Origin: Pseudohongiella acticola
Lineage (GTDB): Bacteria > Pseudomonadota > Gammaproteobacteria > Pseudomonadales > Pseudohongiellaceae
NCBI RefSeq assembly: GCF_001758195.1
Contig: NZ_MASR01000001.1
Location: forward strand, 2,356,001 to 2,420,000
DNA: 64,000 nt
Direction of reading: 5' to 3'
A program made the translations under genes and the position numbers. Every line of letters begins with the position of its first letter. The first letter of the stretch is position 1. Shown here in pieces: positions 7,499 through 13,927 of the stretch. The notes under the pieces were generated by a model, which was given only the letters and a program-made list of their open reading frames with translations, ran no database searches and was not told the DNA's origin.

Positions 7499-7567
7499 GC
7501 ACCTGATTCGTAACATTGGCGACTTTCGACATTATTAGTAAATAAAAGCAGAATGAGGCTAGAGTAA

Positions 7568-8419
7568 ATGGCTATGCTGGAGGTCAAGGAGTCACCGTCA
7601 AGTCTCTATCATTACACTGATCTGCATGCTTTGATTAGTATTCTGACGAATAGTGAACTCTGGTTAACCGATGTCAATTTTCTGAACGATCATGCTGAGT
7701 ATTCCGTAGGTCGAAAGTATCTCAAAGAGAAGCTCAATGACTTTGTAGAGAAGGTGACTCACGCAGTTTCAGGAGTAAAGCTTGGCTATGATTTTGAATT
7801 TATCGATGCGATATTTGATAGATCTGTGTATCTGACATCCTTTTGCATGCAAAAGGATCTCTTGAGCCAGTGGCGTGGCTATTGCCCGCAAAGCGGAGGC
7901 TATGCCATTGAGTTCTATGGTCAAGGAATCGCAGACAGCGTATCTGGCAACAAAGACTCTGCATTCCTGATATGCAATTACGACAGCAAATTAAGTAAAT
8001 CCCATCTAGATGAAGTTTTATTAGAAGTTCTAAAAATTATTACCGAAGCTTATTTGAAGAAAGAAAAGCCTGAGTACGACAGAATGCTAGAGCAAGTTGA
8101 AAAAATGAATACGATATTGTTTTCAACTCTTGTCCAGAAACACGAGAAATTCTATGAAGAAAAGGAAGTGAGGTTGGCGTGTCAAAGTACGTTAAGAGAA
8201 AAGAAGTTTAGAGTGAAAAATTCGGTATTGGTACCATATGTGCCCTTTAAATTTGATGTAAACACTGTAAGCAAGATTATTATCGGTCCAATGGCGGACC
8301 AAGCAATTGCTGAAAGAGGGTTGTCCCAGTTCTTAGAGTCTCTAGTGGCTAATAAAGATCACCCACTTAGTAAACTCCCTGTTATCGAGCACTCCGATAT
8401 TCCTTTTAGGTTCATTTAG
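7568..8419 (+). CDS. DUF2971-family protein (cassette 11)
   Basis: A 283-residue soluble protein. The N-terminal LYHYTDLHALISIL, then LWLTDVNFLNDHAEY, and the central SFCMQKDLLSQWRGY followed by GGYAIEF are the hallmark motifs of DUF2971. Members occur often in phage-defence islands and integrons, and the fold is suspected to resemble ADP-ribosyltransferase-like domains; both points are general knowledge, not shown here. Two ATG codons (7568 and 7574) are possible starts. The cassette has about 70 bases of leader and 45 bases of trailer around the gene. Confidence 0.85.
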   Translation: MAMLEVKESPSSLYHYTDLHALISILTNSELWLTDVNFLNDHAEYSVGRKYLKEKLNDFVEKVTHAVSGVKLGYDFEFIDAIFDRSVYLTSFCMQKDLLSQWRGYCPQSGGYAIEFYGQGIADSVSGNKDSAFLICNYDSKLSKSHLDEVLLEVLKIITEAYLKKEKPEYDRMLEQVEKMNTILFSTLVQKHEKFYEEKEVRLACQSTLREKKFRVKNSVLVPYVPFKFDVNTVSKIIIGPMADQAIAERGLSQFLESLVANKDHPLSKLPVIEHSDIPFRFI

Positions 8420-8464
8420 ATTGCGTTACACCCATTGTGAACAGCTTGGCGAGCAGTGGCGTGA

Positions 8465-8543
8465 GCATAACAATCGGCTGCACAGCGACAATTTTTCCGC
8501 TGCGTTGCAGCTACAAATTTGCGCGTGAGCGCGGGCGTTAGGC
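8465..8543 (+). other. attC site closing cassette 11
   Basis: R'' GCATAAC (8465-8471) exactly complements GTTATGC at 7492. R' is GTTAGGC (8537-8543). The arms contain GCACAGCGACAA and TTGCAGCTAC. Confidence 0.93.
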
Positions 8544-8550
8544 AACTTCC

Positions 8551-9297
8551 ATGAGCGTGAACTACGACACAATAGCACCAGAGTATGTCAACTATAGAAT
8601 ACCAGATACTCGCATTGATGCGGCGATCCGCAGGCATATTGTGTCAGGTGAAAAGGTCCTAAACGTTGGCGCGGGTCAAGGCTCATATGAGCCTGTTGAC
8701 TGTGATGTAATTGCCGTTGAACCGTCACGTGAAATGATAGCGAGACGGGCGGCGACAAAGGCAAAAGCGCTGCAGGGTTTAGCTGAGCATCTGCCTTTTG
8801 ACGATAATAGCTTTGACACGTCTCTAGCGATTTTAACCATCCATCACTGGTATGACATTCAGAAAGGCCTGCGGGAATTGAAACGCGTTACGCGCGGCAA
8901 AGTCATCGTCCTAACTTGGAATGGAGATTTCGGTGATTTTTGGCTGCCCGACTACCTCCCGGAGATTGCTAGTATCGACGCCGAGCTATTTCCATCAGTA
9001 AATCAGCTTACTGAATGGCTGGGGGCGAATACTACCGATGAGGTTTTGGAAATTCCGTATGATTGCACTGATGGATTTATGTGCGCATATTGGCGGCGTC
9101 CTGAAATGTACTTGATACCAGCCGCTAGGCAGGCAATTTCGACATTTTCAAGAGTTGGAGACATCAGAAGCGGACTGAGTCGTCTCAATACAGATATTGA
9201 GTCCGGTAAGTGGCACAAGAAGTATCAATCGCTGCTGGGGAAAACCAGCTTAGACTGCGGCTACAGGTTGGTGGTACATGGAAATAGTGTTGCCTAA
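8551..9297 (+). CDS. Class I SAM-dependent methyltransferase (cassette 12)
   Basis: A 248-residue protein with a UbiE-like methyltransferase fold. Motif I is VLNVGAGQGSYEP (residues about 36-48), the acidic end of strand 2 is VIAVEPS, and motif IV is the segment around FDTSLAILTIHHW. The substrate is unknown; the family includes small-molecule and quinone methyltransferases. The ATG at 8551 lies 8 bases past the attC core, leaving little room for its own promoter, so expression probably depends on upstream transcription. The stop TAA overlaps the R'' box GCCTAAC. Confidence 0.85.
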   Translation: MSVNYDTIAPEYVNYRIPDTRIDAAIRRHIVSGEKVLNVGAGQGSYEPVDCDVIAVEPSREMIARRAATKAKALQGLAEHLPFDDNSFDTSLAILTIHHWYDIQKGLRELKRVTRGKVIVLTWNGDFGDFWLPDYLPEIASIDAELFPSVNQLTEWLGANTTDEVLEIPYDCTDGFMCAYWRRPEMYLIPAARQAISTFSRVGDIRSGLSRLNTDIESGKWHKKYQSLLGKTSLDCGYRLVVHGNSVA

Positions 9298-9369
9298 CAA
9301 AGTCATCAACTGCGCGCCTTCAGCGCCGGACACGGCCTGCGGCCGCGCCGGTTATGAACGGCGTTAGCT
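9292..9369 (+). other. attC site closing cassette 12
   Basis: R'' GCCTAAC (9292-9298) exactly complements GTTAGGC at 8537. R' is GTTAGCT (9363-9369). Same attC family as the site at 6186. Confidence 0.95.
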
Positions 9370-9424
9370 TCTTAAGTCGTTTCAACTGGCCTCGGCTACC
9401 CCTTTTGATGAGTGTCTAGATCCA

Positions 9425-9955
9425 ATGAGTCAAGCTGAAAACCCAGATTATATACGTGAGAAACTGACTGACGAAATCGATAGTCTGAAGCGAGTGAACA
9501 AACAATTTGTCGCGCTGAGAAATTGGACTGTAACTATTTGTCTCGCCAGCTTGGCATTTGCGATCACTACGTTTGTTCAAATTCGATTAGGTGGGGTTAT
9601 GCTGTATGCATGGCTAGCCGCCATTGCTTTGGCCAGCCTGGCCATTTCAACAGCGGGCGCGTTCTACCTACGGTTATGTCACGAGTTCGGCAATTTGGCG
9701 TCTGATACAATCCAGCTGGATTCTCTTGCTCCAAAGCTTATTGAGCTCGCGCAGAGCTCGGATGCTCCTCCGGAGGAATTCGAAAAGCTCAAGAGGCTAC
9801 TGGAGCTTATGACTGATAAGCAAAAGAAACTGGAGATAACCGAAGAAATCGATCCCTATGGAGAGTTAAGGCGGTTCCTTTTTACTGCAGCATTCTTTGC
9901 AGTCGGGCTTGTGTCGTTTCTTCTATATCTTTTTATATATCTGTTCACCGGATGA
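9425..9955 (+). CDS. Three-helix membrane protein with cytoplasmic coiled-coil loop (cassette 13)
   Basis: A 176-residue protein. Two membrane helices lie at about residues 34-52 and 58-80, a charged helical loop of about 65 residues follows, and a last helix lies at about 143-173. The N-terminal 30 residues are also charged and helical. The 2+1 layout recalls SLATT-type membrane effectors and other small predicted-effector membrane proteins, but I cannot assign a family. It is alone in its cassette, starting about 55 bases past the attC core. Confidence 0.7.
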   Translation: MSQAENPDYIREKLTDEIDSLKRVNKQFVALRNWTVTICLASLAFAITTFVQIRLGGVMLYAWLAAIALASLAISTAGAFYLRLCHEFGNLASDTIQLDSLAPKLIELAQSSDAPPEEFEKLKRLLELMTDKQKKLEITEEIDPYGELRRFLFTAAFFAVGLVSFLLYLFIYLFTG

Positions 9956-9956
9956 A

Positions 9957-10061
9957 AGCTAACAAAGTCCTCCAGCCGGACAAAACCATAGTGTCATGCC
10001 TTTTGCAAAATGCGCAAAAGGCACGCCACCATGATTTTGCCGCTGAGGAACGGCGTTAATG
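9957..10061 (+). other. attC site closing cassette 13
   Basis: R'' AGCTAAC (9957-9963) exactly complements GTTAGCT at 9363. R' is GTTAATG (10055-10061). Related to the sites at 7393 and 3371 (GGACAAAA, GCCTTTTGC, GCCGCTGA). Confidence 0.95.
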
Positions 10062-10127
10062 AGCAGGTTTGGAAATCGTGCCCACATTAGAAAAATGAAT
10101 TGATAATCGAGATTAAGGGGGGTGTGA

Positions 10128-10766
10128 GTGCGAGAGTTTGTAGTAACTACTTATGACTGGGTTCCCGAAGTACCACGCGGCTACGTAAGGGATTTACGCA
10201 TACGTTGGGCCTTGGAAGAGGCCGAACTGCCTTATCGGGTAGAAGCGACATCGTTTCGTGACCGCGGCGCCGAGCACTTCTTGCACCAACCTTTTGGGCA
10301 GGCTCCCTGGCTTACCCACGGTGAAATTTCCATTTCCGAAAGTGGAGCAATATTGCTCTATATAGGTGAATTCAGCCAGCATTTGATGCCCACTACCCCA
10401 AAAGAACGCGCGAAAGTAATCGAATGGGTTTTCGCGGCATTAAATTCTGTAGAAATGGCAAGCTTGCCTTGGTCGCTATTCAAATTTACAAACGATGAAG
10501 AGATGACCGCAGGTCGAAACCTTATAGAAGGATTTCTGAGCACTAGACTAAAACATATGGAGCAGGTCTTCGAAGATCGTGAATGGCTCACAGAGGCATT
10601 CTCAATTGCAGACATACTGATGTCAGATGTGCTCCGACTTGTTGATCGCTTTGATGGACTAGCTGAATACCCTTTATGCCACTCCTTTGTTGAAAGAGCC
10701 ACTGCTCGACCCGCGTTTGCAAAAGCTCTTGAAGATCAGTTAGCACATTTTGCTGCTTCAGATTAA
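10128..10766 (+). CDS. Glutathione S-transferase family protein (cassette 14)
   Basis: A 212-residue protein starting with GTG after a strong AAGGGGGG ribosome-binding site at 10115-10122. The thioredoxin-like N-domain ends with the glutathione-contacting motif SESGAILLYI (residues about 67-76) and a proline-bearing GQAPWL segment before it. The helical C-domain carries the typical late FSIADILMSDVLR capping motif. It may conjugate or reduce electrophiles; no substrate can be named. The leader of about 65 bases is longer than in most cassettes here. Confidence 0.85.
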   Translation: MREFVVTTYDWVPEVPRGYVRDLRIRWALEEAELPYRVEATSFRDRGAEHFLHQPFGQAPWLTHGEISISESGAILLYIGEFSQHLMPTTPKERAKVIEWVFAALNSVEMASLPWSLFKFTNDEEMTAGRNLIEGFLSTRLKHMEQVFEDREWLTEAFSIADILMSDVLRLVDRFDGLAEYPLCHSFVERATARPAFAKALEDQLAHFAASD

Positions 10767-10783
10767 TGGATGGTGCATAAGCT

Positions 10784-10867
10784 CATTAACTAACAGTTCA
10801 ATCGCCTGCTAAAGCGGACTTCAGGACAAGCGGCTGCGCCGCTTGCCTATTAACCAGGGCGTTATAT
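10784..10867 (+). other. attC site closing cassette 14
   Basis: R'' CATTAAC (10784-10790) exactly complements the unusual GTTAATG at 10055. R' is GTTATAT (10861-10867). Same family as the sites at 1183 and 2476. Confidence 0.95.
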
Positions 10868-11179
10868 GCCAGAGAGCACGAAATCGACAGCAGCGATAAT
10901 TTCAGATCGGTAATGAGTAAGATCGCAAAATTCACGGCCAAGCTGGTTACGATCTATACCAGCCATATCTTGCACCATTGCTGTATAGCGGTTGCCACTT
11001 ATATCTAGCACAGGATTCAGCTTTGAAATGGTGATATTAGCGACTGACTCCGAAGGACTTAGTGGCACCACAATGGTAGTACGCAGATCGTCAAGCAGGT
11101 TGCTTTGGATATCCAACAAGTAAGGGAACTGCTTGCGGCTAGTGGGATTCGGGTTCTGATAGGCAACGAATTGAGCCAT
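10862..11179 (-). CDS. ccdB: CcdB-type gyrase toxin (cassette 15, reverse orientation)
   Basis: A 105-residue protein matching CcdB over its full length: N-terminal QFVAYQNPN, then FPYLLDIQSNLLDDLRTTIVVPL, and C-terminal EIIAAVDFVLSGI. CcdB poisons DNA gyrase unless bound by CcdA. The C-terminus lacks the tryptophan that is critical in F-plasmid CcdB; as I recall, the Vibrio-type CcdB also lacks it and is still toxic, so activity remains plausible. The gene starts at the last base of ccdA's stop region (coupled translation). Its TAA stop is read from the attC core TTATAT on the opposite strand, so gene end and recombination point coincide. Confidence 0.9.
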   Translation of the reverse strand: MAQFVAYQNPNPTSRKQFPYLLDIQSNLLDDLRTTIVVPLSPSESVANITISKLNPVLDISGNRYTAMVQDMAGIDRNQLGREFCDLTHYRSEIIAAVDFVLSGI

Positions 11180-11424
11180 CAGAACTTCCTTACAGAGTCG
11201 CTAAATGTGCCATGCTTTTCGACATGGTCGTTATAGGCCTGGATGGCCGACGCGTTTTCCTGGCGCCATTGAGCCCGCCGCTGTGCACGCAATTGCTCGG
11301 TAAGTGCTCGTTCAAGTGTCGCTGACAAATTGATTTTCAGGCTTCTTGCTTGGCTAAGTAAATCGCTGTTTATGCTGACATTAGTCGGTTTTTTCGGTGC
11401 TTCAACATTGTAGAAATCTGTCAT
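11179..11424 (-). CDS. ccdA: CcdA-type antitoxin (cassette 15, reverse orientation)
   Basis: An 81-residue protein. The start at 11424 is chosen because GGAGG lies 8 bases upstream on the minus strand; the longer open frame lacks such a site. The N-terminal PKKPTNVSINSDLLSQAR segment is the ribbon-helix-helix DNA-binding part. The C-terminal region, with WRQENASAIQAYNDHVEKHG, is the disordered CcdB-binding tail typical of CcdA. It neutralises CcdB and represses the operon. Its stop overlaps the ccdB start. Toxin-antitoxin cassettes are known to be placed with their own promoter in integrons, where they stabilise arrays; this one points against the other genes. Confidence 0.9.
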   Translation of the reverse strand: MTDFYNVEAPKKPTNVSINSDLLSQARSLKINLSATLERALTEQLRAQRRAQWRQENASAIQAYNDHVEKHGTFSDSVRKF

Positions 11425-11454
11425 AGTACGAGCCTCCGCATACCACATGCACAT

Positions 11455-11483
11455 AGTTTATGCGCATAATAATTGCTGTGCAA
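11455..11483 (-). promoter_or_regulatory. Possible promoter of ccdAB
   Basis: On the minus strand a TTGCAC (11478-11483) and TAAACT (11455-11460) are separated by 17 bases, about 30 bases upstream of the ccdA start. The match to sigma-70 boxes is partial. Short palindromes such as TGCGCA here could be CcdA operators. Confidence 0.4.
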
Positions 11484-11486
11484 GGC

Positions 11487-11528
11487 ATATAGCAATTCGA
11501 TTAACTACGCGCCCTTCGGGCGTTATGT
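11487..11528 (+). other. Short, damaged attC closing cassette 15
   Basis: R'' ATATAGC (11487-11493) is one base from the ATATAAC expected from GTTATAT at 10861. R' is GTTATGT (11522-11528). Only 42 bp, with the arm CGCGCCCTTCGGGCG. The changed AAC triplet may impair recombination. Confidence 0.7.
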
Positions 11529-11552
11529 GTTCATGCGTGACTGGAGGGACCA

Positions 11553-11600
11553 ATGAATACTATTTTCCCACAGCTGATCGTTATTGGCGCTAAGGATTAA
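11553..11600 (+). pseudogene. Fifteen-codon stub resembling the start of a VOC/PhnB-like gene (cassette 16)
   Basis: ATG at 11553 with a GGAGGG ribosome-binding site 8 bases upstream opens a reading frame of 15 codons ending TAA. The peptide MNTIFPQLIVIGAKD resembles the first strand of PhnB-like VOC (glyoxalase-fold) proteins, which begin in this style. The rest of the gene is absent; about 25 bases later a degenerate attC begins. I read this as the remnant of a deleted cassette gene, though a short translated leader cannot be excluded. Confidence 0.45.
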
Positions 11601-11625
11601 AGGCAGTGACAATTTTTAAGGCCAC

Positions 11626-11703
11626 ACATATTCAAGCCATTAAGTTTGCGCACTTTGTGTGCCGGACCTCGTTTCACTCGGCCACTTATGGCGGGCGTTG
11701 GGC
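11626..11703 (+). other. attC site closing cassette 16
   Basis: R'' ACATATT (11626-11632) has two changes from the expected ACATAAC. R' is GTTGGGC (11697-11703). The body (AAGCCATTAAGTTTGCGC, TCACTCGGCC, TATGGCGGGCG) is almost the same as the site at 16295, which confirms identity. Confidence 0.85.
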
Positions 11704-11754
11704 GGCAAGGCCGCGATCGCTCTACTTGTCTAGGAATCTTGGGAGAGAACCGGG

Positions 11755-12179
11755 TTGAAGCAGGGACGAATCAGCCAGGCGGCGCTCAAGGTGGCTCTCA
11801 GCCTTGTCACGCTGAGCGTTAAGGATGACTGGGCGCTGCGTCTTCCACCCGGCATGGTAGATATGATCGAGCGACTGCTCATGGCGTCGACACCCTCTGC
11901 CTCAGACTCGCGCCACAATATCCCCATGTGCGGTTCTTCGAGGTCGACCATCCCGCCCGCACCTCATCCCGAAGCCGGTTAGTGTTCACGCACGCTATTC
12001 CCGGTCAACGCAAGATGCTCTCGATCATGACGGGCCTGATTGGGGAGACGTGGAAGTCCGCCGTCCGCAGCGAGGACCTGCCCGAGTACGTCGAAGGAAC
12101 CGGTTGGACGATAATCTCCGATGTCGACACCGACTCAGCGCACGGAGTCGAGCGCTTTGCGGTCGCGGAGCGGCGCTGA
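11755..12179 (+). pseudogene. Decayed leucine-carboxyl-type methyltransferase (cassette 17)
   Basis: Two overlapping frames together resemble a SAM-dependent methyltransferase of the LCM/TIGR00027 type. The first frame (from 11755) gives KQGRISQAALKVALSLVTL and MVDMIERLLMA, like the N-terminal region. A second frame (entered near 11890) gives GVDTLCLRLAPQYPHVRFF then EVDHPA, the characteristic GxDTxxxRL and EVDHP motifs. It ends with a C-terminal segment containing EDLPEYVEGTGWTIISDVD. The glycine-rich SAM loop before GVDT and a large central part are missing, and the frame shifts between the pieces. The intact family is about 280 residues, so this gene cannot be functional. The DNA is visibly GC-richer than neighbouring cassettes. 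Confidence 0.6.
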
Positions 12180-12225
12180 ATGTCCAGTCGAGAGCCTGAC
12201 CTAGCAGTGCCGGGAACAGAACGAC

Positions 12226-12327
12226 GCCCAACAATGGGCTGCAGCGAACCGGCCCACTCGTCACACCTTTTGCCTTATTGCTACAAATCTGCCTTTAAAG
12301 CGGAGTGATATTGTAAATGCGACTAAC
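12226..12327 (+). other. Truncated attC and cassette remnant
   Basis: R'' GCCCAAC (12226-12232) exactly complements the GTTGGGC at 11697 and is followed by the arm AATGGGCTGCAGCG, but no matching R' follows. About 70 bases of AT-richer DNA without a gene lead into a second attC, so a deletion has joined two cassettes. Confidence 0.7.
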
Positions 12328-12398
12328 ACGCAACAAAGCAAGCAACCGGAACATTTGCTACGCTGCGTTTCAAAATTGCCCGTCTTGCAGCGTTATGC
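12328..12398 (+). other. attC site of a lost cassette
   Basis: R'' ACGCAAC (12328-12334) would match an opening GTTGCGT that is nowhere upstream, so the cassette it belonged to has been deleted. R' is GTTATGC (12392-12398). Confidence 0.75.
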
Positions 12399-12426
12399 CT
12401 AAAAGTTCGTAGTGCCTGGCAATAAT

Positions 12427-12585
12427 ATGTTAAGAGGCTATGACTCCGTTTACAAAATTAAACTTCGCTCTGCTGGTTACCGGTTAGCCTATGAGGTTGT
12501 TGACGATGAGTTGTTTGTATATGTAATTTCCGTAGGTAAACAGGAAAAGGGCAAGGCCTACTCATCTCTTAAAAAGCGAACGTGA
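12427..12585 (+). pseudogene. Truncated RelE-family toxin (cassette 18)
   Basis: A 52-residue frame, LRGYDSVYKIKLRSAGYRL followed by AYEVVDDELFVYVISVG and a basic KKRT end, reads exactly like the C-terminal half of RelE/ParE-superfamily mRNA interferases. Full-length RelE is about 85-95 residues; the first helices are gone and no antitoxin gene is adjacent. ATG at 12427 has no good ribosome-binding site. Since the catalytic C-terminal residues may remain but the core helices do not, I call it a non-functional remnant. It lies in a cassette bounded by cores at 12392 and 12713. Confidence 0.75.
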
Positions 12586-12600
12586 CATGATACACAGCAG

Positions 12601-12719
12601 GCATAACAATCAGTTCCAGACCGACAGCGTGCATTGCGAACATTTGTGTCGCTCGCTGTTGCCCATACAACCACACAGACGCCGCTCGGTGCTAGCAGCA
12701 GCTGAACTGGGCGTTAGAT
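12601..12719 (+). other. attC site closing cassette 18
   Basis: R'' GCATAAC (12601-12607) exactly complements GTTATGC at 12392. R' is GTTAGAT (12713-12719). The arms contain GACAGCGTGC and GCTGAACTGG. Confidence 0.9.
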
Positions 12720-12738
12720 GCGCCCCCGGGATCGAGGT

Positions 12739-12951
12739 ATGAGCAAAGAGAACCACAATAAGAAAATCGTAGGTAGAGAAAAGACCATTGGAGTAGGTGT
12801 AAGCATCGGTGTTGTAGTTGGCGCAGTTATCGGGCAATTGTCCGGAGATGTCGGGCTTTGGATTTCTATCTGTATTGCAATTGGCGCTGGTATTGGCGCG
12901 ACAACTAGCGACCGGAGATCCGCTAAGTCAGATGATACTGGCTCTGAATAG
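12739..12951 (+). CDS. Glycine-zipper membrane protein (cassette 19)
   Basis: A 70-residue protein starting at ATG 12739, preceded by GAGG. After a basic N-terminus (SKENHNKKIVGREK) come two hydrophobic glycine-rich segments (residues about 18-34 and 41-56) with GxxxG spacing, then a polar tail. Glycine zippers pack membrane helices tightly. It is similar in layout to the gene at 21235 outside the array. Function unknown; small pore- or scaffold-forming roles are possible but unsupported. Confidence 0.65.
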   Translation: MSKENHNKKIVGREKTIGVGVSIGVVVGAVIGQLSGDVGLWISICIAIGAGIGATTSDRRSAKSDDTGSE

Positions 12952-12961
12952 TGCAGCCTCT

Positions 12962-13031
12962 ATCAAGTTTCTGCACACGAAAAAATGCTCACTGCGCCTC
13001 CAATTTTTTTCCAGTGAGCAACGCGTTAGGT
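12962..13031 (+). other. Degenerate attC closing cassette 19
   Basis: The R'' region reads ATCAAGT near 12962 where ATCTAAC is expected. R' GTTAGGT is intact (13025-13031). The arms TGCTCACTG and CAGTGAGCA are a perfect inverted repeat. Confidence 0.7.
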
Positions 13032-13116
13032 GTTTCATTGAGCATAGTGATATTTATATGTCTAAGTGGTAGTTTAAGTTTTTATAAATCTTATTTTTAA
13101 ATTAAAAGGAATCGTT

Positions 13117-13200
13117 ATGACTTGGGCAGCAGTAGGTGGAGTAGTAGTTGTATTTATCATTATATTCATAGCAGTCTCATCTTCAAAAAAGAAAAAATAA
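13117..13200 (+). CDS. 27-residue single-helix membrane peptide (cassette 20)
   Basis: ATG at 13117 follows AAAAGGAA by 6 bases. The peptide begins MTWAAVGGVVVV, continues as one hydrophobic helix to about residue 21 and ends in a basic SSSKKKK tail, so it should insert with the tail in the cytoplasm. Size and composition resemble small stress or type I toxin-like peptides. It is the only frame that fills this cassette and its start, Shine-Dalgarno and location between two attC cores support it being real. Confidence 0.6.
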   Translation: MTWAAVGGVVVVFIIIFIAVSSSKKKK

Positions 13201-13225
13201 GGCAGCTTTAACAATATAAAGAAAC

Positions 13226-13300
13226 ATTTAACAAGCCAAGTCAGCGGGAATTTGACTCGCTGAAAAACACTTATAAAATCCCCTGCTTGGGGCGTTAGAT
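13226..13300 (+). other. attC site closing cassette 20
   Basis: R'' ATTTAAC (13226-13232), two changes from the expected ACCTAAC. R' is GTTAGAT (13294-13300). The arms GCCAAG and CTTGGGGC, and CAGCGGG/GACTCGCTG, form the body. Confidence 0.8.
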
Positions 13301-13308
13301 AGCTAAAC

Positions 13309-13905
13309 ATGGATTCGATTTCAGCTGCACAATGTAATATGCGTGAAGCCTACTACGGTGGAGCCCCCGGCATTGTCTCCTCTGGAAGTGCGTGGCTGTT
13401 AGCTGCGATAGTTGCAGCCTTGGTATCGGAGCGGGCAGGTGTTATTGCGCTAGTAATGGCGGGGATGCTTATTTTCCCTGTGTCGGTTGTATTTTGTCGA
13501 CTGCTTGGGTGCACCGGAAAGCACAACAGGGGCAACCCTCTCGCTCCGCATGCCATGGAGGGAACGATCTGGATGCTTCTCTCTATTCCCATAGCAATAG
13601 CTGCTGCTATGTATAGGATCGAGTGGTTTTTCCCGGCAATGCTTTTAGTAATTGCCGGCCGTTATCTCACTTTTTCCACTTTGTACGGGATGCGCATTTT
13701 CTGGGTATTCGGAGCAACATTGGTGACCTCTGCGCTGGGTCTGATTTATTTGCAAGCCTCTGTGTTTCTAGGTGCATTGACAGGCGCATTAGTTGAGTAC
13801 ATATTCGGCGCAGTAATTTTCGTGACTTTCCAGACATCGCAACCTAACCAGGCGCTCAACTCGCAGGCTGCGCCTGCTGGGACGCCGCGAGATGACGCCC
13901 GTTAG
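13309..13905 (+). CDS. DUF7010-like membrane protein (cassette 21)
   Basis: A 198-residue protein with about five to six hydrophobic segments (about 22-42, 45-65, 85-102, 106-122, 126-145 and 148-166). The N-terminal MREAYYGGAPGIVSSGSAWL matches the start pattern of DUF7010, small multi-pass proteins of unknown function. The last roughly 21 residues are encoded by the attC site itself (13842 onward), so recombination here would change the C-terminus. The ATG lies 9 bases past the attC core. Start and frame are clear; function is unknown. Confidence 0.75.
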   Translation: MDSISAAQCNMREAYYGGAPGIVSSGSAWLLAAIVAALVSERAGVIALVMAGMLIFPVSVVFCRLLGCTGKHNRGNPLAPHAMEGTIWMLLSIPIAIAAAMYRIEWFFPAMLLVIAGRYLTFSTLYGMRIFWVFGATLVTSALGLIYLQASVFLGALTGALVEYIFGAVIFVTFQTSQPNQALNSQAAPAGTPRDDAR

Positions 13906-13918
13906 CGCGGCGTTATGA
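13842..13918 (+). other. attC site closing cassette 21, overlapping its gene
   Basis: R'' ACCTAAC (13842-13848), one change from the expected ATCTAAC. R' is GTTATGA (13912-13918). The arms CAGGCGCTCAACTCGC and GACGCCCGTTAGCGC are read as protein in the upstream gene. Confidence 0.85.
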
Positions 13919-13927
13919 GTGCTACAG

